Shown: positions 44,666 to 53,827, numbered from the stretch's first letter. The stretch is DNA of 64,000 nt from Streptomyces sp. cg36 (GCF_041080675.1 NZ_CP163520.1:1984001-2048000), one strand, 5' to 3'. A program made the numbers and translations. The notes: a model not told the origin generated them from the sequence alone.

Positions 44666-46060
44666 TCATCGGCCGATCCCGTCCCGCCGGGCCGACCGGC
44701 GCGTGCGGCGGGCTCCCCGGCGGGCCGAGCCGGGCGCGGGGGCGCTCTCCGGCGCCTCGGCGCGCGCGAGGGCGGGGCGGGTCTCCTTGCGGGGCGTCCG
44801 CACCCCTCGGCGCGGCCTCGACCGCCGGGCGGAGGCGGCGGCCCCGTCCCCCTCGGGCACGGCGAGCCCGTCCCCCTCGGGCACACCGGGCCGGCTCTCC
44901 TCGGAGGCGGCGGGCCCGTCGGTCCGCCTTGCGCGCTCCTCCCGCAGGCAGCGGCGCAGGGTCTCGGGGTCCAGCCCCTGGTTGCACGCCTGATGGAGCA
45001 GGCGCGCGAACTGGTAGTCGGGGTCCGCCCGCAGGGCCAGGCCGAGGGCGACCCGCGCGGCCGGTTCGTCGCCCGTGGACCAGGCGACCCAGCCCGCGAG
45101 CGACAGCGGCGCCGCCGCGTGCTCGGCGAAGCGGCCCACGCAGCGGCGGGCCAGCACGCGCCACAGCCGCAGCGCCGCCGCGGCGTCCGGTCCCTCCATC
45201 CACTCGGCGGCGCGGTCCCTCGCCGTACGGTCCTGGAGGCCGAGGACCAGGGCCGCCGCCTCGTCGTGGGCGATCAGGCCGTCGTCCAGCGCGTCCCCGT
45301 CCGGGCGGCCGGTGGCCGGGGGCGCGCCGCGCAGCCGTCGCAGCAGCAGGCCCGCCAGGTCGAGGGTCTCCCCCAGCAGCCGCTCCCGCTCCGCCGCGTC
45401 GAGGACGCGGGGCACCAGGCGCTCCTCCGCCGCGGCCAGGGCACGCTCCTGCTCGGCCGCGGCGGGGCGGCGCCAGGGGCCGAGCCGGGATTCCAGCTCG
45501 CGCAGTGAGCCGCGCACCTGCAGGCCCGCGTAGGTGGCGGCGGCGGCCAGCGCCGAGGTGCCGGGCATGACCAGCGGGGTCCCCTCGGCCGGGCAGCAGC
45601 GCGCGTCCGGGCAGCAGTACGACCAGTACCGGCCGTCGGAGATGCAGAGCGCCTCCAGGACCGGCACGTCCAGCCGTCCGCAGGCGGTCCGCAGCAACTG
45701 CGCCAGCGGCCTCAGCCGCTCCATGATCTGACTGCTCGTCAATTCTCCTGCCGCGTCCGGGTCCTGGCACAGGAAGACGATGATGGCGTCGGGGAGCGAT
45801 CCCCTCCGGTCGCTCCCCGACACCAGACACTCGGCCAACTGCTCGGCGATGTGCGGCCACTCGCCGGGCGTGCGCGGAATGCCGAGCCGGAGCCGCCCGC
45901 CGAAGCGGCCCCGGCGTCCATGGAGGGCGACCATCACGATCGAGTCCGTCGGATGGAAGCCCATCAAATACGGCAGCGCGTCCGCCAGTTCGGCCGGATT
46001 GCGCAGGGTGATCTGCGGGTCGTCGTCGGACAGGCCATGGGATGCGAGGTGCTTGTTCAT
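44666..46060 (-). CDS. DUF4192 domain protein
   Basis: This 464-residue protein is of unknown function, common in actinobacteria. The DUF4192 signatures are PAELADALPYLMGFHPTDSIVMVAL near the N-terminus and RYWSYCCPDARCCPAEGTPLV around 165. The last 100 residues are Arg/Pro/Ala-rich and probably disordered. I take the ATG at 46060, with GAGG just before it; an upstream in-frame ATG at 46198 would pass through the DnaA-box palindrome and is unlikely. The inverted pair of DnaA boxes 40-60 bp upstream of the start is unusual. Confidence 0.88.
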   Translation of the reverse strand: MNKHLASHGLSDDDPQITLRNPAELADALPYLMGFHPTDSIVMVALHGRRGRFGGRLRLGIPRTPGEWPHIAEQLAECLVSGSDRRGSLPDAIIVFLCQDPDAAGELTSSQIMERLRPLAQLLRTACGRLDVPVLEALCISDGRYWSYCCPDARCCPAEGTPLVMPGTSALAAAATYAGLQVRGSLRELESRLGPWRRPAAAEQERALAAAEERLVPRVLDAAERERLLGETLDLAGLLLRRLRGAPPATGRPDGDALDDGLIAHDEAAALVLGLQDRTARDRAAEWMEGPDAAAALRLWRVLARRCVGRFAEHAAAPLSLAGWVAWSTGDEPAARVALGLALRADPDYQFARLLHQACNQGLDPETLRRCLREERARRTDGPAASEESRPGVPEGDGLAVPEGDGAAASARRSRPRRGVRTPRKETRPALARAEAPESAPAPGSARRGARRTRRSARRDGIGR

Positions 46061-46099
46061 GCCTCGACGGTCCCGTGCCCGACCCCACCCCACCACCCC

Positions 46100-46119
46100 T
46101 GTGGATAACGTTGTCCACA
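46100..46119. promoter_or_regulatory. Inverted pair of perfect DnaA boxes
   Basis: TGTGGATAA (46100-46108, reverse complement TTATCCACA) and TTGTCCACA (46111-46119) face each other with 2 bases between them, extended by CC and GG on the flanks. TTGTCCACA is the preferred DnaA box of Streptomyces. It lies just upstream of the DUF4192 gene, with no other box noticed nearby. Confidence 0.85.
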
Positions 46120-46235
46120 GGCGAGAACAAGCCAGGCCGATGTTCCGCATACTGAGGGGCGGCGCGAGGAATCGACTCAACTGGAGGAGTCGACTCATCT
46201 GTCGCGCCGCCCGCCCCGGTCCCGCTATCCCGCAC

Positions 46236-46691
46236 TCACCACTTCTGCCCGGCCTGCTGCTTGGTGGTGGCGTTGAGACGGTTGAACAGGTTGCTCACGG
46301 AGATGTGCAGCACCAGCGCCGCGAGCTCCTGCTCGTTGAAGTGCTTGGCGGCCTCGTTCCACACCGCGTCCGGCACCGCGTCCTCGCGGTCGGCGAGCCG
46401 GGTCACGTGCTCGGTGAGCGCCAGGGCGGCGCGCTCGCTGTCGGTGTAGAAGGGGGTCTCGCGCCAGGCGCCGACCGAGAAGATCTTCTCGTCGCTCTCA
46501 CCCGCCTTGCGCGCCTGGCCGGAGGCCGACTCCACACAGGGGCTGCATCCGTTGATCTGGCTGGCACGCAGGTGGCTGAGCGCGAGCAGACCCGCCGGTA
46601 CACCGCCCGCGTACGTGGCCTTGTACAGGCTCTGGATGGCCTGCATCGCGTCCGGGAGGACCATCGCCGGGTTCTGCATCCGTGCTTCCAT
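46236..46691 (-). CDS. Carboxymuconolactone decarboxylase / AhpD-like protein
   Basis: This 151-residue protein has the AhpD-type redox motif, NGCSPCVESASGQARKAGESDEKI: CxxC followed by a conserved Glu-Ser/His region. Family members act as alkylhydroperoxidases or thiol reductants. The rest, ERAALALTEHVTRLAD and FNEQELAALVLHISVSNLFNRLN, is typical. The ATG at 46691 has GGAGAG at good spacing. It is a stand-alone gene, possibly for peroxide defence. Confidence 0.92.
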   Translation of the reverse strand: MEARMQNPAMVLPDAMQAIQSLYKATYAGGVPAGLLALSHLRASQINGCSPCVESASGQARKAGESDEKIFSVGAWRETPFYTDSERAALALTEHVTRLADREDAVPDAVWNEAAKHFNEQELAALVLHISVSNLFNRLNATTKQQAGQKW

Positions 46692-47051
46692 GACTGCTCT
46701 CCTTCAGAGATCTGAGCGATCGTTCTGCGATGACGCTGGCTCGATCCCATCGGTCAGGATCGCGCGTCACTGGAATGACGGGCCCCGGCGCAGGAGTGTG
46801 ACGGATGGGAGAAAGAATTTTCCGGGCGGGCTTGGGGCACCCCCCGCACCGGTCTCCGGCCCGAGGCGGGCGCCCCCTCCGGGCCGAGGGCGCCCCCGCG
46901 CCTCGGCGTGCCCCCGACACTCCGGGCAACGGAACGGCCCCGCCGGGCTCGAAAGCCAGGCGGGGCCGTCCGGTGCACGGGTGCGTGAGCCGGGTCAGGG
47001 GCCGGTGTCACCCGTCGGTGCCGCGCCGCGCGCGGACACCACCGGTCCGGA
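46692..47051. other. 360-bp gene-free stretch upstream of the AhpD-like gene
   Basis: It includes the promoter region of the AhpD-like gene (46692-46810), a short A-rich GAAAGAATTTTCC segment near 46810-46822, and the terminator hairpin of the ScyD/E-like gene at 46934-46969. No gene is supported. Confidence 0.6.
46934..46969 (-). terminator. Hairpin terminator after the ScyD/E-like gene
   Basis: An 11-bp stem (ACGGCCCCGCC at 46934-46944, complement at 46959-46969) encloses a 14-base loop. It lies about 82 bp past the stop codon. Confidence 0.6.
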
Positions 47052-48275
47052 TCACTGAGTGATCTTGATCAGCTGACCCTCGGTGCCGACCGAGTTGTTC
47101 GTCACGTAGATCGCGTCGTCCGGGCCGACCGCGAGGCCGGTGGACATCGCCAGCTTGCCGTCGGTCGGGATCTCGGTGACGGCCTTGGTCTTGATGTCGA
47201 TCTTGCTCAGCTTGCCCGGCAGCGGCGGGCCCTGCTGCTGGAAGCCGCCCGTGAGGGTGAGCGCGATCAGGTTGCCGTCCTTGTCCTGGGCCAGGTCGCT
47301 CACCGCGGTCAGACCGCTGGCGAAGACCTCGGCGCGGTGGCCCGGCACGATCCGCCAGATCCGCGAGCCGCCGGGGCGCAGACCGCCCATGTCCGAGACG
47401 TAGAACGCGCCGTCCTTGCCCTTGACGATGCCGCTGGGCACCGACTGGACCTTGACCGTGCCGTCGGCCGCGACCGTCTTGGTCTGCGGAACGAGGGACT
47501 CCAGGGCCTTCTTCTCCTTGGCCGACGGAGCCGCGGCGGGACCCTGCGCCGGAAGCTCGTTGTCCGGGAAGATCGCCTCGGTGGTGGTGCGCCCGCCGAA
47601 GCCCACGCCGATCAGGTCGTTGGCGCCGGCGTCGGTGACCAGGAAGCCACGGCCGTTGCGGGCGAAGCGCCACGCGTTGCTGTGGATCGACGCCTCTTCC
47701 GGGTTGGCCGGGTGGCCGAGGATCCAGTCGGGGTCGAGGAGCGTCTCGTGCTTGACCGGGTCGCCGACGACCCAGCCGCTCGACGTCTGCAGCGTGCCGA
47801 GCTTGGCCGCGTCCTTGCCGAGCGCGGCGCGGTCGTCCGTGCCGCCGCCGAAGCCGCTGAGGACGAGGTAACCCGACCCGTTGGCCTCCACGTCGTTGGG
47901 GCCGGCGGCCGAGATCGGCTCGTACGGGTTGGTCGGGGCCACCGCGGAGGACGCCAGGCCGGTGACGACGCGGCCCTGCTGGGTGCCCTTGACGCGGTAG
48001 ACCGAGCCGGTCAGGCCGACGCACTTGGTGCCCGGCGCGCAGCCCGGCTTGCCGATGCCCGACTCGGCGATCAGGATCGTGCCGTCCGCCTGGACCGAGA
48101 GTCCGCGCGGGTTGTTGAGCTTGCTCGCAATCACCTCAATGTTGGCGGTGGCGGCAGTGGCCTTCGCCTCCTTCGGCGCGGCCTGGGCCGGGCCGGGGAC
48201 GAGCGTGGCAGCCAAAGTGCCCACGGCCGCCGCCGCCACGAAGGCCCCACTCCAAGACCTGCGTATTCTCGACAT
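47052..48275 (-). CDS. ScyD/ScyE-family secreted beta-propeller protein
   Basis: This 407-residue protein has a signal peptide (1-33, ending PGPAQAAP). It is followed by NHL/SMP-30-like blades: LNNPRGLSVQADGTILIAESG, GPNDVEANGSGYLVLSGFGG, VTDAGANDLIGVG, VPSGIVKGKDGAFYVSDMGG and STGLAVGPDDAIYVTNNS. These match the ScyD/ScyE family named after the scytonemin cluster of cyanobacteria, where the role of the family is not settled. Homologues without scytonemin genes are common in actinobacteria. The ATG at 48275 has GGGAGAG upstream. It is notable here because ebo-like genes lie only about 1.5 kb away, on the far side of the methyltransferase. Confidence 0.85.
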   Translation of the reverse strand: MSRIRRSWSGAFVAAAAVGTLAATLVPGPAQAAPKEAKATAATANIEVIASKLNNPRGLSVQADGTILIAESGIGKPGCAPGTKCVGLTGSVYRVKGTQQGRVVTGLASSAVAPTNPYEPISAAGPNDVEANGSGYLVLSGFGGGTDDRAALGKDAAKLGTLQTSSGWVVGDPVKHETLLDPDWILGHPANPEEASIHSNAWRFARNGRGFLVTDAGANDLIGVGFGGRTTTEAIFPDNELPAQGPAAAPSAKEKKALESLVPQTKTVAADGTVKVQSVPSGIVKGKDGAFYVSDMGGLRPGGSRIWRIVPGHRAEVFASGLTAVSDLAQDKDGNLIALTLTGGFQQQGPPLPGKLSKIDIKTKAVTEIPTDGKLAMSTGLAVGPDDAIYVTNNSVGTEGQLIKITQ

Positions 48276-48612
48276 GTCTCTCCCTCATCATGGCGTGCCC
48301 CCGTCATTGGGAGCGGACTCAACCGGCGCCACGATAGACGCTTCTACCTCAACCTTCCCGTATTCCCTGGAGAGTTGTCAGACCTGTCCGACTGCGGCCT
48401 ATCCGCAGTTGCACACTTGAATGGCGCTCGGAATTCGCTGGTGCGGAAGTGGTGCACGGATTTCGGCCAACTGCGGGTATGTTCGGTCGCGTTGAGTGGT
48501 TGTTCGGCGCCGAGGTCCGCCTCTAGAGTCTGGCGGGCGACGCCCATAGTTTCCGGTATCCCGGTAATTGAGACTCTTGATACCGCTGCGCAACCGCCCA
48601 CGGAGGATACGC
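48276..48612. other. 337-bp divergent intergenic region (ScyD/E-like and methyltransferase genes)
   Basis: This stretch is distinctly less G+C-rich than the genes and probably contains both divergent promoters. A small CTGCGG / CCGCAG hairpin occurs near 48391-48407. No ORF is supported. Confidence 0.6.
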
Positions 48613-49695
48613 ATGCCCCCAATTCCGCCCGCCCGAGTCGTCCGCATCGTCGAGGGGTTCCGCGCGCGGGTGCAGCGCCTCGCCCAGCTGATGGTGCCCG
48701 CGCCGATCGCCGTCCTGGAGCTCGCCCAGGGCGCCTGGGTGTCCCAGGCGATCTACGTGGCGGCCGAGCTCAAGATCGCCGACCAGCTCGCGGACGGTCC
48801 GCTCACGTCCCAGGAGATCGCCAAGCGCATCGAGGCCGACCCGGACGCGGTGCACCGGCTGCTGCGCGCGCTCGCCAGCTACAAGATATTCAGCGAGCAG
48901 AGCGACGGGCGCTTCAAGCTGACCCCGATGGCCGAGGCCCTGCGCACCGGCACGCCGAACTCGATGCGCGACATGGCGCTGTTGACGGGCCACCCCGCGA
49001 GCTGGGAGGACTGGGGCGCCCTGATCCACACCGTGCGCACCGGCCAGCCGAGCCTTGAGAAGAACCGCGGCATGCACGCGTACGAGTACCTGGGACAGAA
49101 CCCGGAATTCGCGGAGATCTTCCTCAACGGCATGGGCACGCTCTCGAATATGGAGACCGAGCCCATTCTCGCGGCGTACGACTTCTCCAAGTACAAGACG
49201 CTGGTGGATGTCTTCGGCGGGCGCGGCGGTCTGCTGTCGGCGATCCTCAAGAAGTCGCCCGCCTCGAAGGGCATCCTCTTCGATTCCCGTGCGGACGAGC
49301 TGGACGCCAACGGGTTTCTCACCGAAGAGGGCGTGGTCGAGCGGGTCGAGATCGACAAGGGCGATCTCTTCGGGCCGCTGCCGGCCGGTGCCGACGCCTA
49401 TCTCCTGAAGCACATTCTGCACGAATGGCCGGAGCCGAAGGCGCTGGAGATCCTCAAGCACACGCGTGAGGCGATCAGCCCCGACGGACGCCTTCTCGTC
49501 ATGGAATTCGTTCCTCCGGAGGGCAACGCGGCGCACCCGGCCAAGCTGGTCGACCTGTGGCTGATGATCCTGGTCGGCGGCAAGGAGCGGACGGCCCGCC
49601 AGTACTCCGAGATCCTGCGCGCCACCGGCTTCGAGCTCGACCGCGTGGTGCAGACCGCCGCGGGCGTCTCCATCGTCGAGGCCCGCCCGGTCTGA
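48613..49695 (+). CDS. SAM-dependent O-methyltransferase (acetylserotonin/hydroxyindole OMT-like)
   Basis: This 360-residue protein transfers a methyl group to a hydroxyl, usually of an aromatic small molecule. The N-terminal dimerisation winged helix (about 35-100) reads AIYVAAELKIADQLADGPLTSQEIAKRIEADPDAVHRLLRAL. The SAM motif I is VDVFGGRGGLLSAIL (with F for the usual G), and the catalytic His region is LLKHILHEWPEPKAL. The ATG at 48613 has GGAGGA 7 bases upstream. Such enzymes belong to secondary metabolism. It is divergent from the ScyD/E-like gene and convergent with the ebo-like operon, separated by a long hairpin. Confidence 0.92.
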   Translation: MPPIPPARVVRIVEGFRARVQRLAQLMVPAPIAVLELAQGAWVSQAIYVAAELKIADQLADGPLTSQEIAKRIEADPDAVHRLLRALASYKIFSEQSDGRFKLTPMAEALRTGTPNSMRDMALLTGHPASWEDWGALIHTVRTGQPSLEKNRGMHAYEYLGQNPEFAEIFLNGMGTLSNMETEPILAAYDFSKYKTLVDVFGGRGGLLSAILKKSPASKGILFDSRADELDANGFLTEEGVVERVEIDKGDLFGPLPAGADAYLLKHILHEWPEPKALEILKHTREAISPDGRLLVMEFVPPEGNAAHPAKLVDLWLMILVGGKERTARQYSEILRATGFELDRVVQTAAGVSIVEARPV

Positions 49696-49713
49696 TCCCG
49701 GTCGACTCCCCTC

Positions 49714-49765
49714 CGGCACGAAAAGGCTCCTGGCGGATCGTTCCGCCAGGAGCTTCTTCGTGCCG
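49714..49765. terminator. Long bidirectional hairpin between the methyltransferase and the ebo-like operon
   Basis: Arms 49714-49737 and 49742-49765 pair over 24 positions with only one or two mismatches around a TCGT loop. An AAAA run in one arm and TTCTTC in the other give U-rich ends in both directions. Confidence 0.85.
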
Positions 49766-49804
49766 GGGCTTCATCGCGCGTACGGGCGTACGCGCGGAGC
49801 CGAG

Positions 49805-51199
49805 TTACTCCAGTCCCGCCAGCCGCAGCAGCAGGCCCTTCACCTCGGTCGCCTCGATCGCGTCGCCCACCGCGCCCGGCGCCGAGCACAGCAGCAGCGG
49901 CCCGTCCTGCGGGTCGTCGGGGAGCCGGCCGTGGCTGCCGCGCACCGGCGAGGGGTCGAGCGGGACCACCGCCATGCGGTAGCGCATCCCCAGCTTCTTG
50001 CGGGCCAGCGCCTTCGCCGCCTTGACCTTCACATACGGGTCGAGCGGGTCCATGAACAGCTCGACCGGGTCGTAGCCGGGCTTGCGGTGGATCTCCACCA
50101 GCTGGGCGAAGTCCGGGGCGCGGTCGTCGTCGAGCCAGTAGTAGTACGTGAACCAGGCGTCCGGCTCGGCGATCGCGACCAGTTCGCCCGCGCGCGGGTG
50201 GTCCAGGCCGAAGCTCTTCTTGCCCTCGTCGTCGAGGAGCTGGTCGATGCCCGCCACGTCCGCGAGGGCCTCGCGGACGGCCGCCAGGTCCTCGGGCCTG
50301 CGGACGTAGACGTGCGCGAGCTGGTGGTCGGCGACCGCGAAGGCCCGCGAGGCCATCGGGTCCAGGTACTCCATCCCGTCCTGGGTGTGCACTTCGAGCA
50401 GCCCGGCCCGGCGCAGCGCCCGGTTGATGTCGACGGGGCGGGTCACCTTGGTGATGCCGTACTCCGACAGGGCCACCACCGTGCGGCCGGCCGCCTCGGC
50501 GTCGTCGAGCAGCGGGCCCATCGCGGCGTCCAGGTCGGCGGCGGCGCGGTAGGAGCGCGGGTCGTCCGGCCCGAAGCGCTGGAGGTCGTAGTCGAGGTGC
50601 GGCAGATAGCAGAGCGCCAGGTCGGGTGCGCGGGTCGCCAGGATGTGCCGGGTGGCGTCGATGATCCACTGCGAGGAGACGAGGTCGGCGCCGGGCCCCC
50701 AGAAGTTGAAGAGGGGGAACGTGCCGAACTTGTCGTGGAGTTCGTCGTGGAGCGCCGGGGGCCGGGTGTAGCAGTCGGGCTCCTTGCGGCCGTCGGCGTA
50801 GTAGACCGGGCGCGGGGTGACCGTGATGTCGGTGTCCGCGCCCATCGCGTACCACCAGCAGATGTTGGCGACGGTGTAGCCGGGGTGGGCGCGGCGGGCC
50901 GCGTCCCACAGCTTGTCGCCCTCGACCAGGCCGTTGTGCTGGCGCCACAGCAGCACGTCGCCGAGGTCGCGGAAGTACCAGCCGTTGCCGACGATGCCGT
51001 GCTCGGCGGGGAGCGTGCCGGTCAGGAAGGTGGACTGGGCGGCGCAGGTGACGGCCGGGAGCACGGTGCCGAGCTGCGCCCGCGAGCCGCTGCCCGCCAT
51101 CGCCCTGAGGCGCGGCATGTGGTCGAGCAGCTTGGGGGTCAGCCCGACGACGTCCAGGACGAGGAGCGGGGTGGGTGCGCCGGTGCGGTCGTCGGTCAT
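49805..51199 (-). CDS. Alkaline-phosphatase-superfamily phosphodiesterase/pyrophosphatase (EboF-like)
   Basis: This 464-residue protein is of the nucleotide pyrophosphatase/phosphodiesterase type. It has the N-terminal metal Asp in LLVLDVVGLTP, the nucleophile region LPAVTCAAQSTFLTGTLPAEHGIVGNGWY (Thr nucleophile in AVTC), LPHLDYDLQRFG, and SEYGITKV in the C-terminal metal site. No signal peptide is visible. It is the last gene of the ebo-like operon, and its ATG overlaps the EboE stop codon as ATGA. In ebo clusters a phosphatase of this kind is called EboF. The natural substrate is unknown. Confidence 0.85.
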   Translation of the reverse strand: MTDDRTGAPTPLLVLDVVGLTPKLLDHMPRLRAMAGSGSRAQLGTVLPAVTCAAQSTFLTGTLPAEHGIVGNGWYFRDLGDVLLWRQHNGLVEGDKLWDAARRAHPGYTVANICWWYAMGADTDITVTPRPVYYADGRKEPDCYTRPPALHDELHDKFGTFPLFNFWGPGADLVSSQWIIDATRHILATRAPDLALCYLPHLDYDLQRFGPDDPRSYRAAADLDAAMGPLLDDAEAAGRTVVALSEYGITKVTRPVDINRALRRAGLLEVHTQDGMEYLDPMASRAFAVADHQLAHVYVRRPEDLAAVREALADVAGIDQLLDDEGKKSFGLDHPRAGELVAIAEPDAWFTYYYWLDDDRAPDFAQLVEIHRKPGYDPVELFMDPLDPYVKVKAAKALARKKLGMRYRMAVVPLDPSPVRGSHGRLPDDPQDGPLLLCSAPGAVGDAIEATEVKGLLLRLAGLE

Positions 51200-52365
51200 G
51201 GCAGTTCCTTGAGGCCGAGGTCGGTCAGCAGGTCCTTGGCGAGGGAGAGTTCGGCGGCGATGCCGTCGGCCAGCCGGTCCCGGTCGCGCGGGCGCAGCTC
51301 GGCGGGCAGCGCCTGCCAGGTGTACGTCTCCACCTCCAGGTGCCGGGTGTACGCGACGGGGCCGCCGACGAGCGCGGTCAGCGCCTCGCGCAGGACGGGC
51401 AGGGTGGAGGTGAGCGGCGCCACGGGCCGCGCGTGCAGCGGTACGTGGAAGTGCGCGCGCCAGGGCGCGCCGTCCGGCAGGGCGGGTCCGGCCAGTGCCT
51501 CGCCGAGGTCGTCGGTGCCGAGCAGCCCGGCGGCGCCCCTGGTGCGGGTCTGGTGCAGGAAGCGCGGTTCGGCGAACTCGGCGAGCGCGGCCCGGACGGC
51601 CGGGTCGGCCGGGTCCTCGGCGTGCAGCGCGGCCGAGAGCTGGACCTTGGGGACGGTGATCCCGGCGGAGCGCAGTGCGCCGAGCGCGCTCGCCGGGTCC
51701 TCGAAGGAGGTGGCGAGGTGGCAGGTGTCGACGCAGACGCCGATGCGGGGCGTGCCGAGGGCCGCGAGCGGGGCGATGGCGTCGGCGGTGGTCTCCACGG
51801 TGCAGCCCGGCTCGGGTTCCAGACCGATCCGGATGGATTTTCCGGTGGCCTCCTCCAGGAGGTCGAGCCGTCCGGCGAGGTCGGTGAGCGCGCCGTGCGC
51901 GGCCTCGGCCTGCGCGGGGCCGAAACCGGTGCGCCAGGCGAGCGGCAGTGTGGAGATCGTGCCCTCGGTGACGTCGTCCGGCAGCAGGGCCGCGAGCAGC
52001 CGGGCCAGTTCGGCGGTGTACTCCAGACGCTCCGGATCCGTCCAGTCCGGTTTGTACACCCGGTACTTGACCTCCTCGGCGCCGAACCCCTCGTACGGGA
52101 AGCCGTTGAGGGTGACGACCTCCAGGCCGCGCCGGTCGAGTTCGGCGCGCAGCCCGCGCAGCGCGGCCGGGTCGGCGCCCAGCTCCCGCGCCGCGTCCCG
52201 GGCCAGCCACAGACCGATGCCGAGCCGGTCGGTGCCCAGCCGCAGCCGGACCGGCTCGCAGTGGTCGCGCAGCTGGGCGAGGACGCCGTCGAGGGTCTCG
52301 GCGGGATGGACGTTGGTGCAGTACGCGAGGTGGACCGTCGATCCGTCGCGGTGGCGCAGGCGCAT
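51196..52365 (-). CDS. eboE: EboE-type metabolite traffic protein (TIM-barrel sugar isomerase/epimerase-like)
   Basis: This 389-residue TIM-barrel protein begins HLAYCTNVHPAETLDGVLAQL, a strong EboE hallmark. Further segments are VVTLNGFPYEGFGAEEVKYRVYKPDWTDPERLEYT, GLEPEPGCTVE, CVDTCHLATSFEDP and HFHVPLHARPVAPL. The conserved Glu, Asp and His residues are metal-binding candidates. In cyanobacteria EboE is part of a set needed to export scytonemin precursors to the periplasm; its own reaction is not known. The ATG at 52365 lies 2 bases after the TatD-like stop codon. Confidence 0.9.
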   Translation of the reverse strand: MRLRHRDGSTVHLAYCTNVHPAETLDGVLAQLRDHCEPVRLRLGTDRLGIGLWLARDAARELGADPAALRGLRAELDRRGLEVVTLNGFPYEGFGAEEVKYRVYKPDWTDPERLEYTAELARLLAALLPDDVTEGTISTLPLAWRTGFGPAQAEAAHGALTDLAGRLDLLEEATGKSIRIGLEPEPGCTVETTADAIAPLAALGTPRIGVCVDTCHLATSFEDPASALGALRSAGITVPKVQLSAALHAEDPADPAVRAALAEFAEPRFLHQTRTRGAAGLLGTDDLGEALAGPALPDGAPWRAHFHVPLHARPVAPLTSTLPVLREALTALVGGPVAYTRHLEVETYTWQALPAELRPRDRDRLADGIAAELSLAKDLLTDLGLKELP

Positions 52366-52367
52366 GC

Positions 52368-53216
52368 TCACTCGCCGCCGCGGAGGATGGAGTTGCCCTC
52401 GTGCAGGGTGCCGGGCGCGACCGGTCCCAGGTCCAGACGGCCGCTCAGCCCGTAGAAGGCGACCGGGTTGCGCCACAGCACCAGGTCCACCGCGTCCTCG
52501 TCGAACCCGGCCTTCAGCATGGCGTCGGCGACCTTGCGGGTCTTGAGCGGATCGCTCTTGCCCCAGTCCGCCGCCGAGTTGACCAGCACCTTCTCCGGCC
52601 CGTACTCGTCCAGGACGGCGACCATGCGGTCCTCGTCCATCTTGGTGTCCGGGTAGACGGAGAAACCGAGCCAGGCGCCGCTGTCCTTGGCCTCGCGCAC
52701 CGTCGTCTCGTTGAGGTGGTCCACCAGGACGCGGTCGACGGCCAGCGCCGACTCGCGCACCACGTCGAGGGTGCGGCGCAGTCCGGTCAGCTTGTCGCGG
52801 TGCGGGGTGTGCACCATGGCGGGCAGCCCGTGTTCGGCGGCGAGCTGCAGCTGGGTGGCGAACGCCTCGTCCTCGGCGGGCGTCATCGAGTCGTACCCGA
52901 TCTCGCCGACCGCGACAACGCCGTCCTTGACCAGATAGCGCGGCAGTTCGGCCAGGACGGGCGTGCAGCGCGGGTCGTTGGCCTCCTTGGGGTTGAGCGC
53001 GATCGTGCAGTGGTGGGCGATGCCGTACTGCGCGGCGCGGAACGGCTCCCAGCCGAGCAGCGCGTCGAAGTAGTCGTAGAAGCTCGCGGGCGAGGTGCGC
53101 GGCTGGCCCAGCCAGAACGACGGCTCGACGACCGCGCGCACACCCGCCGCGTGCATCGCCTCGTAGTCGTCGGTGGTGCGGGACGTCATGTGGATGTGCG
53201 GGTCGAAAATACGCAT
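52368..53216 (-). CDS. TatD-family metal-dependent hydrolase (EboB-like)
   Basis: This 282-residue amidohydrolase-fold protein has N-terminal metal motif IFDPHIHMTSRT (HxH), ALNPKEAND, and VAVGEIGYDSMTPAED, with the metal Glu in GEIG. Later motifs are MVHTPHRDK and DHLNETTVREAKDSGAWLGFSVYP. It is the EboB counterpart by family and by position in the operon. The reaction is unknown; TatD-like enzymes hydrolyse phosphodiester or amide bonds. It starts 2 bases after the EboA stop codon with GAGGAG as its ribosome site. Confidence 0.9.
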   Translation of the reverse strand: MRIFDPHIHMTSRTTDDYEAMHAAGVRAVVEPSFWLGQPRTSPASFYDYFDALLGWEPFRAAQYGIAHHCTIALNPKEANDPRCTPVLAELPRYLVKDGVVAVGEIGYDSMTPAEDEAFATQLQLAAEHGLPAMVHTPHRDKLTGLRRTLDVVRESALAVDRVLVDHLNETTVREAKDSGAWLGFSVYPDTKMDEDRMVAVLDEYGPEKVLVNSAADWGKSDPLKTRKVADAMLKAGFDEDAVDLVLWRNPVAFYGLSGRLDLGPVAPGTLHEGNSILRGGE

Positions 53217-53218
53217 GG

Positions 53219-53827
53219 TCAGGACTCCTCGGCCCCGGTGAGGGCCAGTACGCGGTGGAGGTCGTCGGGGACGGGGCGGCCGGCGGCGGTGCGCTCCGCG
53301 GCGAAGTCGCCCAGCATCCGGGCGAGTTCGCCGTCGCCTTCGGCGCGTCGGGCGAGGGAGGCGATCGCGGCCACCGGGACCCCGGTGAACAGGCACTTCA
53401 GTACGGCGTGCCGCCAGGCGTGCGGCTCCAGATGGGCCGCCGCGAACGGGCCGACGGCCGCGGCCACCAGCCGGGTGTCATTGGCCCGCAGCGCGTCCTC
53501 GACCAGCGCCACCCCGTCGGCCGGGCCGAGCTCCAGGGCGTCCAGGGCGAGCAGGACGGCGCGCCGCTCGGCGGCCGTGCCCTGCTGGTAGAGGCGGGTG
53601 GCGGTGGGGCCGTCGACCCGGGCGGTGCGCAGCAGCAGCACCCGGGCCTCGTCGACGGCGTCGGCGCCGAGGCGGCGTCCGGCCGAGGCGAAGCGCAGCT
53701 CCCAGGGCGCGGTGCCGTATCCGTCACCGGGCCGCTCGGCGGTGTGCCGGGCCTCGGCGAGCGCCTCGTCGAGCCAGGCGCGCGCGGCGCCGTCCAGCCG
53801 TGCGTCGAGTTCGGTGGGGGGTGTCAC
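53219..53827 (-). CDS. eboA: EboA-type protein
   Basis: This 202-residue all-helical protein has no known catalytic motif. The family signatures are ARVLLLRTARVDGPTATRLYQQGTAAERRAVLLALD and HAVLKCLFTGVPVAAIASL near the C-terminus. EboA proteins occur only in ebo-type clusters, so this gene anchors the assignment of the whole operon. The GTG at 53827 overlaps the stop codon of the preceding TIM-barrel gene as GTGA. Confidence 0.85.
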   Translation of the reverse strand: MTPPTELDARLDGAARAWLDEALAEARHTAERPGDGYGTAPWELRFASAGRRLGADAVDEARVLLLRTARVDGPTATRLYQQGTAAERRAVLLALDALELGPADGVALVEDALRANDTRLVAAAVGPFAAAHLEPHAWRHAVLKCLFTGVPVAAIASLARRAEGDGELARMLGDFAAERTAAGRPVPDDLHRVLALTGAEES

